A stretch of 64,000 bases of DNA, taken from the NCBI GenBank assembly GCA_039720395.1, contig CM077833.1, positions 30,105,478 through 30,169,477 of the forward strand, written 5' to 3'. Positions 1-13,081 of this stretch are shown one piece after another. Positions within the stretch are counted from its first letter, which is position 1. Every line of letters starts with the position of its first letter. The stretch comes from Liquidambar formosana. Taxonomy: Eukaryota > Streptophyta > Magnoliopsida > Saxifragales > Altingiaceae. A program made the translations under genes and the position numbers. Below the pieces are notes generated by a model. The model ran no database searches. It saw only the letters and a list, made by a program, of their open reading frames with translations, and was not told where the DNA came from.

Positions 1-903
1 CCGGCAATACCGGGCGGCGATCCGCGGAGTTATCCGAGCACGGGTTCGTCGGTTTTACTTCCATTGAAGAACTTGCAAGCAGCTGCAGTTGTAGCTGAGG
101 TTTTGGTATGCGGTGGTGCTCCGAAAGGGTCTTTCACACAAGCGGGAAAGGGTAATTTTGTCCGGGCACTTAGTACATGTGGGAGAATCAAAATAACCGA
201 TCCGAATCCACAGTGGGTTATGGAGACAATGCCATTGGCTCGGGTCATGGCTGACATGACGTTACTACCAAACGGCAACGTTTTGCTCATCAATGGCGGG
301 TCAAGTGGGACAGCTGGATGGGAAAACGGTCGGAACCCGGTTTTGAGCCCCGTTATGTACCGGACTGATTTTCCGATCGGGTCACGGTTCGAGGTACAAA
401 ACCCGACCACGATTCCCCGGATGTACCATTCTGCGGCGATTCTACTTCGCGATGGCCGGGTCCTGGTCGGCGGGAGCAATCCCCACATTACTTATAGATT
501 CAGTGGAGTGTTTTTTCCAACGGAATTAAGCTTAGAGGCATTCTCGCCGGCATATTTGGATTCGGCATTTTCCAATTTGCGTCCGACCATGGTATCACCA
601 ATTTCTCAAGCTAAGATCGGGTATGGGCAAATGTTAGCGGTTCGGTTTTCGGTCCCGGGTCCATTGACCGCCAATAAAGTAACGGTAACGATGGTGGCAC
701 CATCATTTACCACACATTCATTTGCCATGAACCATAGATTATTGATACTTGGTGGGGGGAAAGTGACAAATGTTGGGGCATCCACTTTTGAAGTTCAAGT
801 AAAGACTCCGGGTACGGGTAATCTCGCACCACGAGGATATTATCTTTTATTTGTAGTTCATAATTCTATTCCAGGTGAAGGCATTTGGGTCCAAATATAC
901 TGA
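1..903 (+). CDS. GLOX: Glyoxal/galactose oxidase-like protein (GLOX), C-terminal part
   Basis: The reading frame is open from the first base, so the 5' part lies outside the window; about 300 residues are present and end at TGA 901-903. The family consists of secreted copper-radical oxidases that turn aldehydes or alcohols into acids or aldehydes plus H2O2 at the cell wall; plant members act in pollen and defence. Visible signatures are the VCGG segment (Cys near fragment residue 37, the position of the Cys that forms the Tyr-Cys cofactor), kelch-type repeats, MYHS (residues 141-144, a copper-ligand Tyr-His pair), and the C-terminal DUF1929 domain with a THSF histidine near residue 239. The ending GEGIWVQIY is typical of the family. 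No frameshift or internal stop is seen. The family is certain; the substrate cannot be told from sequence. Confidence 0.93.
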   Translation, partial: PAIPGGDPRSYPSTGSSVLLPLKNLQAAAVVAEVLVCGGAPKGSFTQAGKGNFVRALSTCGRIKITDPNPQWVMETMPLARVMADMTLLPNGNVLLINGGSSGTAGWENGRNPVLSPVMYRTDFPIGSRFEVQNPTTIPRMYHSAAILLRDGRVLVGGSNPHITYRFSGVFFPTELSLEAFSPAYLDSAFSNLRPTMVSPISQAKIGYGQMLAVRFSVPGPLTANKVTVTMVAPSFTTHSFAMNHRLLILGGGKVTNVGASTFEVQVKTPGTGNLAPRGYYLLFVVHNSIPGEGIWVQIY

Positions 904-934
904 TAATAAGTGTTTTAGATTTCGCAAGTTGATA

Positions 935-1410
935 GAGATATTTGTAATAGGGGTTTATTATATAGTACTGATCGATGTTCTTAATAAAAAAAATGGATTT
1001 AAATAATTAAGTAGAATTAAATAAATTAAAGTCATATATAAAGATTTGATGGTGTTGCATATATTTTCCCTTGAATTATCTTGTACGGGGTTAAGAAGGA
1101 TAATGCCTACGTGAACAGTATAGCCGCAGCATCGTGATCATTCGTGACAATTACAATGCATGAGCACATGATCGACGAGATATTTGTAATAAGGGTTTAT
1201 ATAATGATGTTCTTAATCAAGAAAGTGTATTTAATTAATTAAATAAATAAAGTCGCATATGAAGATTTGATGGTGTTGCATTTTCCCTTGAATCATCTTG
1301 AATGGAGTTAGAAGGATAACGCCGGCCTACATGAATAATATCGCCACAACATCGTGATCGTTTGTGACAATACCACACGAAATATGAGGCATAATGCATG
1401 AGCACTTGAC
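935..1410 (+). repeat. Tandem duplication, period about 242 bp, in the GLOX 3' flank
   Basis: Two diverged direct copies sit back to back. Both begin with GAGATATTTGTAAT (935 and 1177) and end near ATGCATGAGCAC (about 1157-1168 and 1396-1407). Shared blocks include AAGATTTGATGGTGTTGCAT and ACATCGTGATC-like sequence. The first copy starts about 32 bp after the stop codon, so any poly-A signal of GLOX is probably duplicated too. Confidence 0.85.
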
Positions 1411-3849
1411 AAAAATAAACAAGATATTCCACTAGACGTCACATATACGTGCCATTGAATACATGATCATATGTGACTCATAAGAACACATGAACACATG
1501 AACACAAAATGTATCTACCAATTAAATAGCTGGTTGTTTAGAAGCTGCATGGAGAAATGATGTAGGCCGGAGTGGTGATCAGTTCCAATAATGTTGCCTT
1601 TTTTCGTGATTTAGTGCCAACTGTAGAGGTGGTGACGTACACTAAGAAAGAAACAGATAAATCATTTTCACGGTCAGCAGTCAGCAAGTCACTCCGGACC
1701 AGTTTAATGTCTTGTTGGTCTGGTAGGCGAAGGCAGTTAATGTCACCCAACTGTATGTTCTTAATTTTTTTTTTTTTTTTTTAGAAAGTTAAAATAAATA
1801 AAGATGATGCTAGAGTGAAAAGATATGTCGCCGAATTGTTCTTTCTGAGTTTTTGCTGTAAAGTTGAAATTATCCCATAAGAATAGCGGCTAAGAATCAC
1901 AACTCATGAATCAAAAGGTTTCAAAGTTAGTTTCCAATACCATTTTTAATCTTACCTGCTGTACTCCACATGTTAATCAAAGCAGGGAGTTGCAATTTCT
2001 AGGGCCTCCACATCCCTCAATAGCTAACATATCTTCTAGTCACTCAGGCTTCAAGTGCTCTCAAAAGCTAACTATTTTTTTTTTCTTTCCACTCTAATAA
2101 AATGAAAGAAATTCATTGATAGAAAATGAGCAAGAAAGAGTATGCAACCAAAAGCAGGGAGCAGCGGCCAGCAGGAAACCCCAAGCTAGCCATTGGATTT
2201 ATAGTAAATCTAGGTTCATTTATAGTGCATATTTGGAGAACAGCTCAATTTTGCAATTTTATGATTACTTTTCTTTTATAAATACTCTAAAAAAGAAATT
2301 GCAACCAAGTCGAGTTGGTTTCGATTCTTGTTGCCAGTTTCAATTGTGGGCATAAAATTTCCACCGCTGGGCCAGATTGATTAAAAATATATTTATATTT
2401 GAAAAAAATATACTATATAATAAGTCGATTCAGTACATTACATCCCTGCCACGGGCTCCTTAGCAAAATAAAGTCATGCCCATCTTTTGTTTGATCTCAA
2501 AAAGATAAAAAGTGCTTAAACCCATAAATCCTTCGACTAGAAGACTCACCGGGCCCATAGGATTTCTCGAATTCATTGGTGGCGGTGTCGGTTCGTGTTT
2601 GGAGGATTAGTCTCACATGCAGGTAAGAACACCCCTTGTCACCAAAAATTATTGTTATTATTAAAAAAAGGAAGGGATGGACAGTGATAGCTACTATCCT
2701 ACAAAGAAATTAAAGTGCACAAATTCCTGATTTGGGAAAGACAAAAACTCTAGTGGGGAAAGCTCATGAATACCATGCAACAAAAGTAAAGGACAAATAA
2801 CATATTAAAAACCCAGCATCCCCACAGCCTCAAGAATCATACGGTTGGAAGAAATTGGACAGGAAGCCCACATATGCCAAATTGCGAACCATGTGAATAG
2901 AAGGATCTGCTGGTGACTGATCCAAAACCAGACGTATATTATCCTCAATTAACTGGGATAGAGGTACGTACGTGGGTGATGCTGATCGATAACAAAAGCA
3001 TTAAAGATGGTTTCGTCATTTCTATATCATAGGTGACAATTAGGTACCCATCTCGCCTACCCCCCCCCCCAAAAAAAAAAATCCCATAATAAGGCCACAA
3101 TATGTTTAATGCTGTTGTCAAGCTTTTGAGTGTAGGGATATGGCAGTAGGTATGTCACGGGTTAATGAGGCCATAGAATTCAAAGTTCACGGGCCTGAAT
3201 GGACAAAGTGACCCCCCCCCCCTAAAACCGATGATTTTGCCCTTTTGTCATCGTATCTTTTCCTTTCTTTCCCGTCCATTTGTCGTAAGTTGGTAAATGT
3301 GATGAATCATGAAAAGGGGTGTGAAGAAGTCTGACTTAGAGTGTGTTTTAATACTGTGGATACAACTGCATGAATGGAAGCCACCCACTGTCGTTGCTCT
3401 CTTCTGATCATAAATGATTCGTAATAATAATTATAAAAAAAAGTTAAATTATTTTTCACCACTGGATCCCAAATTTATATCGAATATTTCATCAAACAAA
3501 AGAAATACAAACTAATTCCAAGTATTATAGTAATTCTTGAATTATTTATGAATATTATGAAAAAATTTTGAATTATTTTCAGTTTTTCACAATTCCCTAA
3601 TTATTTTTTGTACTACTATAGAATGACGACACATCGATCTGTTTTATTAAATATATCGCGCTTTTTACTCCAATTTGGTCTACAAAATTATTCCATGCCA
3701 ACATAGAATTACAAACTGGGCATGAGCCTATTCTGTCTACTCTTTTCTTAGGAAAGAACGTAGATCAGCCTGGAAAAGTTCAGTTCCTAGGAAAAGTAGT
3801 AACCCTAACATCATCCATAATAATATTCCAGACCTTTTTAGTAAAATAT

Positions 3850-3906
3850 GAGTCCCAACAAATTCTGCTTATCAAAAAAAAAAAAAAAAGAGTCCCAACA
3901 AATTCT
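3850..3906 (+). mobile_element. Micro-retroposon: 17-bp target-site duplication around a 23-bp poly-A insert
   Basis: GAGTCCCAACAAATTCT occurs at 3850-3866 and 3890-3906. Between the copies lie only GCTTATC and a run of A. This is the pattern of target-primed reverse transcription of an almost completely 5'-truncated SINE or LINE transcript. Confidence 0.7.
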
Positions 3907-4352
3907 ATCTATCTTCCACATCATGCCTTTCATTTTTTCTTTTTCAGTTTTTTTTTTTCCCCCGATGTGAGTATTGCAAGTCTATTTCCAGTGAGGTTTG
4001 GCAGACTCAGTAACAAATTTAGAATTTGGTAAGTCATTTTCATTCAAATTCCAGCTAAGGTTGAGCTGGGCATGCAGGTTGTGAAGGAATAAAGAGCTTT
4101 CACCACCATAAAATGTGTGCTCATTAGGAGCATTTCCCATGGCATGTTACATCCTCATGAAGGGATAAAATGCATATTCCCATGACATATTCTTCAGTGT
4201 GATAAATACACTGGAGCGTCAGGTGTCAAATATAGCATTGACAATGGAGATGCTCCAACATTGCACCCACCTCGATTTAGGCTCAAGCAACTCTGACCAC
4301 GTACCTTAAAAGTGTTTTGGTGGACTTAGGCCTTATGAGACAATTTGCATTA

Positions 4353-4775
4353 GAGGGTGGTTATTGCGACCCCTCAATTTTATTTGTACACCCCATGTAT
4401 TTTAAGTTTTTCAAGGTCTTACGAAAAATATAAAAGATTTTCATGACAACTAGACGCATTGTATTCTAGAAAACATCATTTTGAATAACTTTGTAAAAGA
4501 AATTTTGTTTAAAATCTATCGTTTAAGTGAATTTTTTGGCCATTTATAATTTTCATTTTTTTAAAAATGAAATAGAGATTGTAAATGACCAAAAGTCTTC
4601 CTAAACGATAGATTTTAGAAAAAAAAAATTTCTAAAAAGTTGTTCAAAATAATGTTTTCTAATGGACAACGTGACCAATTTTCATCAAAACCTTTTATAT
4701 TTTTTATAAAATATTGAAAAAGTGAAAAGAAGTGAAATTTACAATTAAAGTTGAGAGATTGTAATAGCTACCCTC
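4353..4775. mobile_element. Mutator-type MITE with 9-bp target-site duplication
   Basis: A 423-bp foldback. The left end GAGGGTGGTTATTGCGACC mirrors the right end, which on the other strand reads GAGGGTAGCTATTACAATC, and complementarity continues through much of the element with a centre near 4560. Perfect TTTGCATTA copies flank it (4344-4352 and 4776-4784); a 9-bp duplication is typical of Mutator-like elements. No transposase is present. A degraded relative of the right arm is at about 9620-9800. Confidence 0.85.
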
Positions 4776-5686
4776 TTTGCATTATTGGAGGCCTATATAC
4801 ACCCCAATCCATAACCTTAGGGAGGAAATGGGGAATGATGCCCACAAAAATCCAAGCCCAAAAAAATTAAATGTGATAATTGTATGTATGGACTCAAATA
4901 TGTCAAAAACCTAGTCCAGTTTACCTGAGAAATGTTAAGCAAGACAAAGTTGGTAAACTTGTAATTGAGATTTAGCCAATTGAGGATGAGTACCAATTTT
5001 TATGTCACTTTTGCTTCGTAAGTCCTTTTTCCTATTAGATTATTGAGCCTTTTGCAGTCCATAAGGCTCAGTTTCGCAATAGGAGTTGCCCGAACAACTA
5101 GACAGTAGGCCCATGGACTATTTGTAATTGGTCGTCAAGCCCAATAAAAGTGCTAGGGCCTAGGGGTTGCATTAAAGGTGGAATAGGAGTAGGAAATGAT
5201 TTAAATGCTGACCACCTTTGTAGCTTTCAATCTGTCTCTGATCCATCACTCACCCTTCAACAATCAACATTTGTTGCTTCGAATTGAAACAAAATTTGGA
5301 TGTTTATGGTAACCCCCCTCTGGTCTCTTCCTCATTTGTGTGTGTGTGCTCAGCAAAAAAAGGAAAAAAACCGCTCTGGTCTTGCTCTTATCTCCTTCGA
5401 GTGTATGTTTCTGATGCAGACACGACAACAAAGTCACAATTTGGTATTTAAAACTGCCCCAGAATTCTAAATTCTAAATTTTAAATTCTTGAGCTTATCA
5501 GAAAACATTTGTTGATATATTCAGCTTCAACTCCTCCCTTCCCGAAGTTCTGGCGCAGGTGCCTTCGAATTCCTTTCTTCATCCTTCTTGTAGGGCCTTT
5601 CCCCATTACCCTCCCTTTATCTAACAACCTCATGATCGAAGAAAATAGGACCACGAAGCCTCAACGATTCCAGTGTCAATGCCTAG

Positions 5687-6125
5687 CTAAGAAGCACGGA
5701 TACGTACACGCGACACGGTTACGATACGACATGAACACTCCGATACAGTAATTTCTAAAAAACCCAAGACACGACACATCGGGGATACGACATTATAGTT
5801 TTATAGTTTTATTTTTCAATTGAAAGATAGAGCTTAAAACAAAAATCACATAACAAAAAAAAATTTTGGGATTTTGCAAAATCACCCCTCAATTGTTAAA
5901 AACAACTAAAATTACCCCTTTTAAAACAATTTAAATTTATATTTTTTACCCCGCCGTATCCGTTCCCGTGTCCCTCGCGTGTCCTTCCCTTGTCCCTCCC
6001 GTGTCCGAAATTAATTTGATTTTTTTATTTTCCTAAAACGTACGGATCGTGTCGGAGGCGTATCAGAGCCGTGTCCGTGTCCGACACAATCACGGCACTA
6101 TTTTCGGAGTATCCATGCTTCCTAG
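5687..6125. mobile_element. hAT-type MITE with 8-bp target-site duplication
   Basis: The element starts CTAAGAAGCACGGATAC and ends with the inverted equivalent GTATCCATGCTTCCTAG. ATGCCTAG flanks it perfectly (5679-5686 and 6126-6133). The 8-bp duplication points to the hAT superfamily. The subterminal parts are rich in CGTGTC/GACACG motifs. It is non-coding. Confidence 0.85.
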
Positions 6126-7116
6126 ATGCCTAGTATGAGAAACCAGGACAGATTGAGGAGCTTGCTTGCAGAGCTCAATGGAACAACACCCTTGTGTTTC
6201 TGTACCAACACATTAGGTTCATGGACACGAAGGCTCAAATAATGCGTTCATCCACTATCCAGAACTCCTTACGTGCTCCCAAGCTCTCCCCCTCCTTGAA
6301 AACATTCAGAGCCCAAACAAAGGAAAGGATAACCGTACGACTTCGCATGAGTGTTAAATTTGCGAGCAGTTTCTACCCATGAGTGTTAAATTTGCGCACA
6401 CTGGTCTTCAATCAAAAGACCATTTTTGGGTAAATGGTCTTGCCAAAAAAATTTCAAGCAAGATAAGAGGCAACATTTGCCAGCCCTTATGAAGGTATAA
6501 AAACCAATTTTGTAGGGGATTTACAGTTATAACACAAATATCAGGCATATTAATTTGAGAGTAATAAAAGACCACCCAGAGACCCATACGGTATCAGGCT
6601 TGAGCCATAGTGGACCCATGAAACCAATAATTTCCACAGTGCCGCTTTACCGCTTTATGAGTAGTAACTATCTCAACTAAAAGCCCCACAAGAATGATTT
6701 GTTTTAGTAGTGTCCAGTGGATAGAAATGGAAACATTGCTGGTAGAAGATCAGTCACACACAATTAAAGGCATCAATAAAGATATCAGTTAACCCAGGAA
6801 TGCCTAAATCACGCAAGTCAATCCAACCAATAACCACATTCATTCCCAAAACGAATTGACAACAACCCATTACCCTCAAGCACCCATCACAACAAGCAGC
6901 ACAGGCCTTGCATGGAAGAAGGAGAATGCCAAAAATCCATAGAACACGTAAACTTGAAAACGGAATTATGAATTCATTAAAACAAAGAAAGTCAGACCGG
7001 AGTCACAAGTAATTGCCATTATCCTAGTATTCCAAATCCTCTATACAAAAACAAAAGGAGGCAAGAAGCACAACCTATAACTACCAAATACTTTTTCCCT
7101 ACTACATATACTAAAT

Positions 7117-8445
<1,329 letters not shown>

Positions 8446-8474
8446 AATGAAAGGAAACGGTCAATATTGGGGGA

Positions 8475-8484
8475 TTTTTATATA
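8475..8484 (-). promoter_or_regulatory. TATA box of the H3.3 gene
   Basis: The minus strand reads TATATAAAAA about 240 bp upstream of the ATG. A start site near 8445 would give a leader matching the intron-containing 5' UTR. Confidence 0.6.
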
Positions 8485-8648
8485 GAGAGGGGGGATTAAG
8501 GTCGGTTTACTTAGGATTTAGGAGAGAGAGAGAGGGGATGCGTGGGATTGAGGGCTTCAACGGCTTTTTAGAGAGAGAATGGAAGGGGGAGGAATTTGAA
8601 TAAAACCTCGATTCGCGTGATTTGCTGTGATTGGTCGGTTTAAAATGA

Positions 8649-8656
8649 CGCGGATC
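8649..8656 (+). promoter_or_regulatory. Plant histone octamer CGCGGATC
   Basis: An exact match to the octamer found in plant H3 and H4 promoters. It sits about 165 bp upstream of the TATA box and, relative to the minus-strand gene, reads GATCCGCG. Confidence 0.65.
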
Positions 8657-10898
8657 GCCAGGGTTTTGTGTTTCTCTTGTTTGTAATATCATTCCGAGTT
8701 GTGATTGGATATGACTCACCCGACTCAAATTTTTTCGGTCGAGTTGTAGTTATGGGTTAGGCATCACTCACCGACTCACCGTGGCATTCAAATTGTTTCC
8801 GGGTTCGTTTTAGGTGGTCAGGTCAACCAAGGCATGCTAGCCTTGGCTGTTGGCTAGTTGACTGATTTTGTTGCAAATTTAAGACATAATTTGCTTACAC
8901 AATTTGGAGAAACCAGTTCCTAGTTATCTTTGTGGTCCATATGCATGTAGTATTTGACTATTTGAATGGAATTGTCTTTTCTAATTGTATCAATTATTAT
9001 TCATAATCAATTGCTAGGGACTTTTTTGTATTGTACTATTGTGCTCTATGTAAGAAAGATACAAAAAAATTGCTGGTAAATAAATGTAACATGCTTATTT
9101 TGAATTATACATTATACATCTCATTAATGGCACCCAAGAGTGTTTTTATTTTTTACAAAAAATTTAAATATATATCAACAAAATTTGTTAGACCTTTAAC
9201 CCAACTAATACCCTTAGAACATAACTAAGGTTACTATTTTGCATCAGTTAGCGTTTAAGACATATTTGACTGATTTTTAATCTTAAGTAGGAGTGAAAAG
9301 TCAAACTCATGAGTTTTCGTTAGATAACTTCTGACCGTTTCTTCATAGTTGGCATGCTAAGGTTTTTGAAAGTATCTCACTAATTGAAATTCAATATATG
9401 CTCATATAATATTTGTGTAAGTGAACTATTAAATACTAAAATTGGGTCACTGAAAGATTGTTGTTGTCTGGTTCTAATGGTTTTTATTTAACAGAATGAT
9501 TCCATCAAGGACGAGGCTAGTTAAAATGAATTTCTATAGTTAACACTAAGTTTTTCCTAAACATTTGTACGGGATATAAGTGGTTTAGGATGGATCAAGT
9601 TATTCAAACTGGTTTTAATAAGAAGTTCATTTAAAAATGACACGGAGATCTTAAATGGTAAAAAATTTCAAATAAATGACATATTTTGAAAAAACTTTCT
9701 TATGTCAAGTTGTTCAAAATGATGTTTTTCATTGAATTATACTACCAATTTTTGTAAAAACTTTTTATATTTTTTCGTAAAATCTTTATAAATTAAAAAG
9801 GGGAAATTGGCAATTAGTTTACTTTTCAGTAAAATATTGGCAATTAATCAAGTAAGAGTTTTTCTAAGTCAATAAATCAAGGAGACTGAACTTATTTATC
9901 AATTAGTCACACTTTTTTTGAAAATGTCAAGTTTACCCTTATTATTACTAAGGGCACTCCCCTTTTAGTTATTATGGGCATCCTATATAACTAACTTAAC
10001 CTTTTAGTATTATAAATTTTAAAAGCTTATAGCTTATAATATAAATATCCATTTTTTAAAAAAATCATATTTTTGGAACCTACTCGTCAGCATCTTCGAA
10101 AAAAGATCCATATTGATTAGTTAATTATTAAAAAAATTAAAACTGTAAAATTTTTCTATTTAACAAATTAATAAATTTTATAGTGAATTTGTAAAATTTT
10201 ATTACTTTACAAAGTAGTAAAATTTTAAAGTGAAATAGTAAAATTTTACTACTTTACCAAGTCTTTTACAACCAGTGGATTGGATGAGACGGGATGAGTC
10301 CGTTGGCTCTCAGTTCATCATCGATGTTAATGCCTCCTTATTCTACACCACCCATGTCGCCTCCCACAACCGCTTCATTACCTAAGGGTGGAACCATGTG
10401 GTAGAACAAGGTTAAACTCATGACACCTTTGCTGTAGCTCCTTGGTAGTAGGTTGAAAATTGCTTTGAGCACAAGGGATTTGGAATTGGAATTGCTTGAG
10501 TTGGAAAACCAACATAAACAGTAGCAACAACTGATGTTTTAGATGAAGAAGTTTTCAGTCCCCCTTTGGAATGTTGCATCAAGATAATGCACACAGATCG
10601 TAGGCGTCCTTGTCATTAATTGGTGACAATGGTTGTTGTCGGCGGTAGAAGAAATCACTAGAGAGAGAAGAAACTCTTAGTGAGTTTCAGATTTGGAATA
10701 GAGAGAGAGAGAGAAAGATAGAGAGAGAGGGAGGGAAGGGAGAAAGTTGGCAATGAGAATTCAGATTTGGTGAGTTTCAGACTTGGTTCGGCATCGGAGA
10801 AAGGACAAATCTTCAAATCTGGTGGTCGTTGGAGGAGGTCGATATCGAGGAGCTTTAGATCTGGCCAGTCATCGCCGCCGGAGGTCGTCACTATCTGG

Positions 10899-11050
10899 TG
10901 GTTCTCTTATGGCGGTAAGGTAAGTGGAGAGGGAGGGAGAAAGAGATAAGGGTGAGGGTGAGGGTGAGGGTATTTTCCTGGTTCTCTTATGGCTGTTGGA
11001 TAGGTGGAGAAGAAGGGAAAAAGAGATGAAGGTGGGGGTATTTTGGTCAG
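10899..11050 (+). repeat. Imperfect tandem duplication, period 80 bp
   Basis: TGGTTCTCTTATGGC starts both copies (10899 and 10979), followed by a GGTGGAGA/AAAGAGAT-like purine-rich stretch. The first copy carries a short GGGTGA run (about 10949-10971). Confidence 0.75.
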
Positions 11051-11162
11051 TAATAACTTAAATAGACTAAGTAAGTTGAAAAAACAGTTGACTGACTATT
11101 TGCTAAATAAGTGTTATTTGATAGATTGGTGGCTAAATCCCCCAATTAAAAAAGATGCACAG

Positions 11163-11223
11163 CCCAATAAACACGAGCTTATTTAAAAAAAAACAAAAAA
11201 AAAAAAAAAACCCAATAAACACG
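11163..11223 (+). mobile_element. Micro-retroposon: 13-bp target-site duplication around a 35-bp A-rich insert
   Basis: CCCAATAAACACG is present at 11163-11175 and 11211-11223. The insert is AGCTTATTT plus A-rich tail, resembling the GCTTATC-A(n) insert near 3867. Confidence 0.65.
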
Positions 11224-11238
11224 CTTTCTACCACCACT

Positions 11239-11287
11239 AAAGATGCTCCCAATTACTTACCCAAAAAAAAAAAAGATGCTCCCAATT
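11239..11287 (+). mobile_element. Micro-retroposon: 16-bp target-site duplication around ACTTACCC-A(n)
   Basis: AAAGATGCTCCCAATT lies at 11239-11254 and 11272-11287, separated only by ACTTACCC and an A run. The CTTACCC string also occurs near the 3' end of the SINE at 49165-49294. Confidence 0.65.
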
Positions 11288-11345
11288 CAGGGACTTTCAG
11301 ACTGAGAGTGTAGTCTGCAATCTCGAAGTCGTTTCCTCGCCTTCG

Positions 11346-13081
11346 ATGGAGGGCAACAAGAAGAGCGGCTATGCATGGGCGATATCAGCCGGATTCAACG
11401 CTGCTCTTGCCGCCATTTCCGCAAAATTCTTCCTGTCTCAGGTAACCTTCTAATCTTTCAAACTCTGCCCTTTCGATGGATCAAAATCGTAGAAAATAGA
11501 TCTGATTTATACCAGTGTTGATCTATAAGCCATCCCTTAAAAAACCATACTCATGTTCTTGTTGAAATTAACATATATAATTGCATATACATCTGATGAT
11601 TAACATGGAATTATATTTGTGTGTCAAGAGAATAAATCATCTTTCTATTCATCTCCTATCAGTTGCCCCCGTCTGATCTCACTTAATATTTTGGCATCTC
11701 ATCTCTGTATACGAAGAATTCCTCGTATATGCTGAGACAAAAAAGCATAAAGCGAAGATGGTTTTTGCTGCCCCATTTGGCCAATAGAGAGGGTAGGTGG
11801 GGAGATAGTTCGTTGGCATCTTTGTTCATAGCAGCTTAGTTATTGTACTCAATTTTGATAATCGACAAAGAAATCAGAATTATTTCAATTTCGTTACTAT
11901 AACCCAATACTTCCCATGATTGTCTCTTGGGTTTCGCTTGCCTTTTTGTCACAATAACCCAATAATTCATCTTTCTAGTTTTGTCCAGAGTCATCCCTTT
12001 TGGTCTAGTTTGATTTCCATCTAAAATGGATTTTGCATTTTAGATCTCCATTTGGTTCTTCTAGTCACTCTGCTTAGCAAAAATAGGATTCTACTGTGCT
12101 ACAGGTTCAAAACCAATACCATAATTTTGACCTGTTTGGCGTTGGATACATCAAACAGATGAACTAACCCAATTCAAGAGGCTAGGTGACAGATGTCGTA
12201 ATACCAAATAGATTATCAATATCATTTTTCACACTAATCATGGCATAGATGTCATACCTGTGATAATTCCATGATGTATGATGGTTAGATAACTGCTCAA
12301 TTTCTACAGCCTCTAGTTTGACTCGTATGGTTGTAACTTGTAAGAATAGTCTTATGTATCTGTAATCGAGTTGTAGTAGCCTTTGTTAAGAGCAACATTT
12401 TGCCATTTATGGATTATATAGGCATATAAATGCAAACTCGCAATATATGTTTGATGAAAATTCTAAAACTATTTTCATGCCTGCAAATATATGCAATCAC
12501 AATATATGCATATGTCAACTTTGTATACCTGTTTTTCACATGTAATTGATTTTCAGAATTTTCTATTGTTGGACAGTTTATCAGATATGGTCTGGTAATT
12601 TTCTTCAATGTGATGATGTGGGGATGTTATGTTAACAGCTTGAAAGCTCTCTCATCTCTACAAGCTACTGTGACAAACTTCGCTACCAACTTCCTTTCTT
12701 CAGGTCTGGCTGGGTTTTTATTGTTTGAGGAAGCATTATCGTTTCAGGTAAATCATACCTCATGTTACGTAACATTTTGATCTTGGAGTTTTCACCCTGG
12801 CATCCCTCTCTATTACATGACATTTAAAGCCTAAGCATGATAATGAATGATTAACTTGCATTGTTTATGTCTTAGTATAAAGATCTCTATCAAGAACTTA
12901 TTACTAGGATCACAAGAAAGCGCCAGCAGTGTCATATAATATACTCCAGGTTACTCGTTTGATAGTTGCATTTCTAATTGTAAGGTTGGTCTTGCAGTGG
13001 TTTACAGGTGCGCTGCTCATTGTAATTGGTGTCATAGTGCTCAGTAAATCAAGTTTAGAGGGGAAGGCAAGGACAGATTAG
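11346..13081 (+). CDS. TMEM42-like / EamA-type small multispan membrane protein
   Basis: Three exons, 11346-11441, 12577-12747 and 12998-13081, all GT-AG and phase 0, give 116 aa. The start is MEGNKKSGYAWAISAG and the stop is TAG 13079-13081. Four hydrophobic segments are evident: about residues 9-31, 33-55, 68-83 and 89-106. The segment WGCYVNSLKALSS followed by ATVTNFATNFLSSG is characteristic of TMEM42-type proteins, half-size members of the drug/metabolite transporter (EamA) superfamily. Substrate and membrane are unknown. The length is as expected and the ATG is the first in the transcript region. The exon 2 acceptor (GGACAG/TTTATC) was chosen because it alone keeps the frame; two nearby AGs do not fit. 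Confidence 0.88.

Larger units (their letters stand above)
904..7116. other. Gene-free interval between GLOX and histone H3.3
   Basis: No coding region is supported here; open frames are short and lack recognisable domains. The interval holds the duplicated GLOX 3' flank, a micro-retroposon near 3850, two MITEs (4353-4775 and 5687-6125), C/A homopolymer runs near 3061-3080 and AT-rich DNA. The last few hundred bases are probably the 3' flank of the minus-strand H3.3 gene. Confidence 0.7.
8700..11340. other. Gene-free interval between H3.3 and the TMEM42-like gene
   Basis: AT-rich, with no supported coding region. It contains a degraded relative of the 4353 MITE (about 9620-9800), a GA-rich stretch (10690-10740), an 80-bp tandem duplication and two micro-retroposons next to each other. 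Confidence 0.65.

Noticed and set aside
5330..5400. A fifth micro-retroposon bounded by CTCTGGTCT
   Set aside because: The direct repeat is only 9 bp and the insert contains a GT microsatellite, so slippage or chance is as likely.
10260..10440. Possible degraded coding fragment
   Set aside because: Some codon-like texture but stops in every frame and no recognisable family.
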